A DNA stretch of 18,036 bases from Bacteroidota bacterium (GTDB taxonomy: Bacteria; Bacteroidota; Bacteroidia; B-17B0; B-17BO). Position numbers and translations under genes: made by a program. The DNA lies in contig JANXRU010000064.1 of NCBI GenBank assembly GCA_025356715.1, forward strand, positions 1 to 18,036, in the 5' to 3' direction. The notes below the pieces were generated by a model that saw nothing but the letters and a program-made list of their open reading frames with translations, was not told where the DNA came from and did not search any database. Below, in pieces: positions 15,161 through 18,036 of the stretch (position 1 is the stretch's first letter; the number at the start of each line of letters is the position of its first letter).

Positions 15161-17008
15161 TTACCAACCTGTTTTTACAAGTTTGTAGTTATCGTATTTG
15201 TATATTGACATAGCTCTATTTTCAAAACCTGTATAGGCATCTGGTCTGTAAAATTTAAAATCAATAGAATTACCTTTACTGATTGTTTTATCTAAGTTTA
15301 AAAAGAAAGAAGGGCCTTGTGCTTTTAAATTAGTTAAATAATAATGCGCAATATCAAAGGCTTGAAAATAAAAATTATCTAATGGCGGATCTGCGGAATA
15401 AATTTCTCGATAATATTTTACTAATAGCTGAGTTTCGGGTTTTTCATAATCTACATGACTTGCTGTAGCAAAATGAAAATGCAATTTATTTAAATACTCT
15501 TGATCTAAATTATCAATATTTGCCACACTATTAAAGCCAATTAAAATAATTTCCTTTTTATCAGCGAAACTGGCTAACTGAGTTATAAAATCCTGCAAAT
15601 ACACATGATTATTAGTAAATACAACAACGATATTTTTCTTATCAGAAATGTATGCTGATTTTACTCCTACTAATCCTTTTACCTCTTTAATACTATCCTT
15701 AAGAGTTCTTCCTCGTTTTAACAAATTTTCGTTGTATTTGCTTTTAAAAGCTTTAAGGTATTGCAAATCTTTTGGAACAGTATTTACAATCATAATGTTT
15801 GATGAACTCAACAAGGAATCTACACAATAATCGGCTAAACCTTCTATCAATGTATATTGCGAGGGATTAATCTTACTAACTAATGCATTATTATATAATA
15901 TTTTATTTTGTTGAGTTAAGGGCGATACAACAGGGATGCTTAACGCTTTAGCTCTATTAGCAACTAACTTAAATTCGCTTGAATATAAAGGACCAAATAT
16001 AGCATCCAATTTTTTGAAATCTGTTGTTTTACAAAGTGTTTCAATTTTCGAAGAATCTTTTTCGTCAATATCAAATAAACTAATAGTAATATCAAAGTCT
16101 TTACAAGATAAAGAATCTACAGCCTTTTTAAAGCCTGAATAAAAATCCATCGCTAAAGCTTGTGTTGCAGGAAAGGAAGACTTGGAGCGTGTTAATTCCT
16201 CAATATTAATCGCTTCAAATTGGTCTAATTTAAATGGCAAAAATAATCCAATATTGTAGTTTCCTTTTTTTTGTTTATTTAAAACAACAGTATCCAAAGT
16301 ATTTGAGATAGCAATGTTTGTTGAAGAAATAACTGCAACATATTTTACTGTACTTAATGTACTTCCTTTTTTTTGTGGAATTTTCAAAACTTGTCCTAGC
16401 TTAATGCCGTCTTTAGCCGATGGATTGCAGGCTAATATCTGATTTTGCAAAACATTAAATTTTACAGTTAAACCATAAACCGTTTCACCTTGTAATACGG
16501 TATACAAAATAGTGTCTTTTAATAACGTAGAAATAGAATTAACATTCGAGTTTTTCTTTTTTTCTCCAACAATTAAATAATCTCCTTCTTTTATTCCTTT
16601 ACTAATAGAGGGATTATAGCCATTGATTATTTTTTCATCAACACTATATTTTTTTGAAATAGCATAAACAGTTTCTCCTTTTTGTATACGATGATATATG
16701 TATTTATTAGTATCAACTACTGTAGAAGATTGTTTTAAGAGAGTTTCAAAAGGAATTTTTAAATCTTGGCCTGCTGATAGTCCATCAATAGCGTCATCAT
16801 TCTCTGCTAATATAGAATTAACATCCATATTATAAACCTTTGCAATGGCATATAAAATCTGGCCTTTTTCTACTTTATGAATGTAAAACTTCTTGCCGTT
16901 AATAATTTTAATATCTGTTGATTTAGTTTGAGCTTCACAGATATAGGATATAAGACATAAAATAAAAGACAACGTCATTTTTATGTTTATCAATTTTATA
17001 TTACTCAT
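15161..17008 (-). CDS. Secreted triple-LysM protein with a periplasmic-binding-protein (PBP1) domain
   Basis: Probably an envelope protein that binds peptidoglycan through LysM repeats and an unknown small ligand through a type 1 periplasmic-binding fold. Of 615 residues, 12-27 form the signal-peptide core, ending CEAQ. The ATG at 16978 (residue 11) is an alternative start giving a tighter signal peptide. Three LysM domains follow at about 42-86, 103-147 and 168-211, each with a G-Q/E-x-x-Y-x-I/L-x-x-x-Y/F core and a closing hydrophobic strand. A PBP1-like domain covers about 251-600: it begins NIGLFLPF and contains AIFGPLYSSEFKLVANRA (336-353) and IPVVSPLTQQN (358-368), as in branched-chain amino acid receptors. 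No permease or ATPase gene is nearby, so transport is not supported. It lies between guaA and hemF, 68 and 34 bases from each. Confidence 0.85.
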   Translation of the reverse strand: MSNIKLINIKMTLSFILCLISYICEAQTKSTDIKIINGKKFYIHKVEKGQILYAIAKVYNMDVNSILAENDDAIDGLSAGQDLKIPFETLLKQSSTVVDTNKYIYHRIQKGETVYAISKKYSVDEKIINGYNPSISKGIKEGDYLIVGEKKKNSNVNSISTLLKDTILYTVLQGETVYGLTVKFNVLQNQILACNPSAKDGIKLGQVLKIPQKKGSTLSTVKYVAVISSTNIAISNTLDTVVLNKQKKGNYNIGLFLPFKLDQFEAINIEELTRSKSSFPATQALAMDFYSGFKKAVDSLSCKDFDITISLFDIDEKDSSKIETLCKTTDFKKLDAIFGPLYSSEFKLVANRAKALSIPVVSPLTQQNKILYNNALVSKINPSQYTLIEGLADYCVDSLLSSSNIMIVNTVPKDLQYLKAFKSKYNENLLKRGRTLKDSIKEVKGLVGVKSAYISDKKNIVVVFTNNHVYLQDFITQLASFADKKEIILIGFNSVANIDNLDQEYLNKLHFHFATASHVDYEKPETQLLVKYYREIYSADPPLDNFYFQAFDIAHYYLTNLKAQGPSFFLNLDKTISKGNSIDFKFYRPDAYTGFENRAMSIYKYDNYKLVKTGW

Positions 17009-17033
17009 ATATCATTTATTTTTCTGCTGACTT

Positions 17034-17061
17034 TTTCTGTCTACTAATTTCTATCTACTAA
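17034..17061. repeat. Two 14-bp tandem repeats between guaA and the LysM gene
   Basis: TTTCTGTCTACTAA is followed directly by TTTCTATCTACTAA, differing in one base. On the transcribed strand this reads TTAGTAGATAGAAA then TTAGTAGACAGAAA. It begins 15 bases after the guaA stop and ends 26 bases before the LysM gene start. It may be a slipped-strand duplication or a paired binding site. Confidence 0.5.
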
Positions 17062-17076
17062 ATATCGACTTCTCTT

Positions 17077-18036
17077 TTATTCCCACTCAATGGTAGCGGG
17101 AGGTTTAGAACTAATGTCATAAACAACTCTATTCACACCTTTTACTTTATTAATAATATCGTTTGATACTTTAGCCAAAAATTCATAAGGTAAATGACAC
17201 CAATCTGCGGTCATTCCATCTGTTGAAGAAACGGCTCTTAGTGCGACTACTTTTTCGTATGTACGCTCATCACCCATTACACCAACACTTTGTATGGGTA
17301 ATAAAATAGCACCTGCTTGCCAAACCGAATCATACAAGCCTGCAGATTTCAATCCTTCAATAAATATAGAATCCACATGTTGTAACAATTCTACTTTTTC
17401 TTCAGTAATATCACCTAAAATACGAATCGCTAAACCTGGTCCAGGAAAAGGATGACGGCCAATTAAAGCTTTATCAATTCCTAAAGCTGTTCCAACACGA
17501 CGAACTTCGTCTTTAAACAAACTTCGTAAAGGCTCTACGACACTCAACTTCATGTAATCGGGTAAACCGCCTACATTATGATGAGATTTGATAGTTGCCG
17601 ACGGGCCGTTTACTGAAAGACTTTCAATAACATCAGGATATATAGTTCCTTGCCCTAACCATTTAGCATCAGTTACTAATTTTGATTCATCATCAAATAC
17701 ATCCACAAACGCTTTACCAATGGCTTTACGTTTAGTTTCGGGATCTGATACATTTTTTAAAGCATCATAAAAACGCTGTTTAGCATTTACGCCTTTTACG
17801 TTTAATCCCATTCCTTTGTAGGATTCAAGTACAGATTCAAATTCGTTTTTACGTAACAAACCATTATCTACAAAAATACAATGTAAGTTTGCGCCAATCG
17901 CTTTATGTAGTAAAACCGCTGCAACAGAACTATCTACACCGCCTGATAATCCAAGAATGACTTTATCATTACCAACTTTTTGTTTTAATTCTGCAACCGT
18001 TGTATCTATAAATGAAGCAGAGGTCCAACTTCCCTT
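17077..18036 (-). CDS. guaA: GMP synthase (glutamine-hydrolysing), 5' end outside the window
   Basis: Converts XMP to GMP with ATP and glutamine-derived ammonia, the last step of guanine nucleotide synthesis in the cytoplasm. The visible 319 residues cover the ATP-pyrophosphatase and dimerisation domains. The N-terminal glutamine amidotransferase domain lies beyond the edge. The frame is open through position 18036. The PP-loop SGGVDSS is at 17946-17926, followed by [40 protein letters not shown] and [18 protein letters not shown], and the C-terminus ends KPPATIEWE, the invariant family ending. A TTG at 17859 inside VDNGLLRKN could be mistaken for a start but is internal. The stop is 68 bases before the LysM gene. 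No promoter is visible. Confidence 0.97.
   Translation of the reverse strand, partial: KGSWTSASFIDTTVAELKQKVGNDKVILGLSGGVDSSVAAVLLHKAIGANLHCIFVDNGLLRKNEFESVLESYKGMGLNVKGVNAKQRFYDALKNVSDPETKRKAIGKAFVDVFDDESKLVTDAKWLGQGTIYPDVIESLSVNGPSATIKSHHNVGGLPDYMKLSVVEPLRSLFKDEVRRVGTALGIDKALIGRHPFPGPGLAIRILGDITEEKVELLQHVDSIFIEGLKSAGLYDSVWQAGAILLPIQSVGVMGDERTYEKVVALRAVSSTDGMTADWCHLPYEFLAKVSNDIINKVKGVNRVVYDISSKPPATIEWE

Noticed and set aside
15153..15180. Possible promoter before hemF: TATTTTTG (15160-15153) with TTG (15180-15178)
   Set aside because: The -7 box fits TAnnTTTG, but the upstream box is only TTG at 17 bases, shorter than the usual 19-21, and A/T runs make such matches common here.
15648..16142. 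Plus-strand open frames opposite the LysM/PBP1 gene
   Set aside because: They are shadows of a clearly coding minus-strand gene, with no independent support.
15161..17008. Calling the LysM/PBP1 protein an amino-acid ABC transporter receptor
   Set aside because: There is no permease or ATPase gene in the neighbourhood and the LysM repeats suggest a fixed wall-bound protein.
17857..17859. TTG at 17859 as the start of a short GMP synthase
   Set aside because: The same frame continues upstream through the SGGVDSS loop and the CIFVDNG segment to the window edge, so the TTG is an internal leucine codon and guaA is simply cut by the window.
1..18036. Search for tRNA genes, CRISPR arrays, insertion sequences or phage genes
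   Set aside because: I saw no repeat-spacer arrays, transposase or integrase motifs, or cloverleaf-like segments, and nearly all of the window is filled by the eleven genes.

Overview
The window is 18 kb of an AT-rich chromosome from a member of the Bacteroidota, most likely a flavobacterium-like or sphingobacterium-like aerobe. The case rests on a full-length SprA (the type IX secretion translocon, confined to this phylum), weak or absent Shine-Dalgarno sequences, a Bacteroidota-style promoter (TTTG, 19 bp, TAGCTTTG), and Bacteroidota-type envelope genes. Oxygen-dependent HemF points to aerobic growth. All eleven genes lie on the minus strand, so transcription runs from high to low coordinates. 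No gap between genes exceeds about 150 bases. I see no tRNA, rRNA, CRISPR array, insertion sequence, integrase or phage gene.

Layout, in transcription order. (1) 18036-13634: guaA (GMP synthase, 5' end outside the window), a secreted protein with three LysM domains fused to a periplasmic-binding-protein-like domain, hemF, and a DUF502 membrane protein whose start overlaps the hemF stop by four bases. (2) 13595-12924: a small secreted coiled-coil protein of unknown function, closed by a clear hairpin-plus-T-tract terminator. (3) 12854-9082: three acyl-transfer genes for surface glycans: an acyltransferase-3 family membrane protein, then, behind its own promoter, an AlgI-like MBOAT protein and an AlgX/DltD-like SGNH protein. 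(4) 8931-892: ruvA and sprA, six bases apart and in the same frame, preceded by a long hairpin in the leader. (5) 756-1: phaJ-like (R)-enoyl-CoA hydratase and phaB-like acetoacetyl-CoA reductase, the latter cut by the window edge.

The MBOAT and SGNH proteins form the familiar two-part machine that moves an acyl group, usually acetyl, across the membrane and puts it on an exported polymer. The acyltransferase-3 protein next to them does a similar job on its own. Their target is not encoded here. SprA exports T9SS cargo through the outer membrane. PhaJ and PhaB would interconvert beta-oxidation intermediates and (R)-3-hydroxyacyl-CoA, as in polyhydroxyalkanoate metabolism.

Most of the window is recognisable core or envelope biology. 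I do not see a clear new system. The least explained items are the 21-bp palindrome filling the promoter of the MBOAT operon, the LysM/binding-protein fusion, the TTG-started acyltransferase just behind a terminator, the hairpin leader of ruvA-sprA, and an EF-hand-like loop inside SprA.
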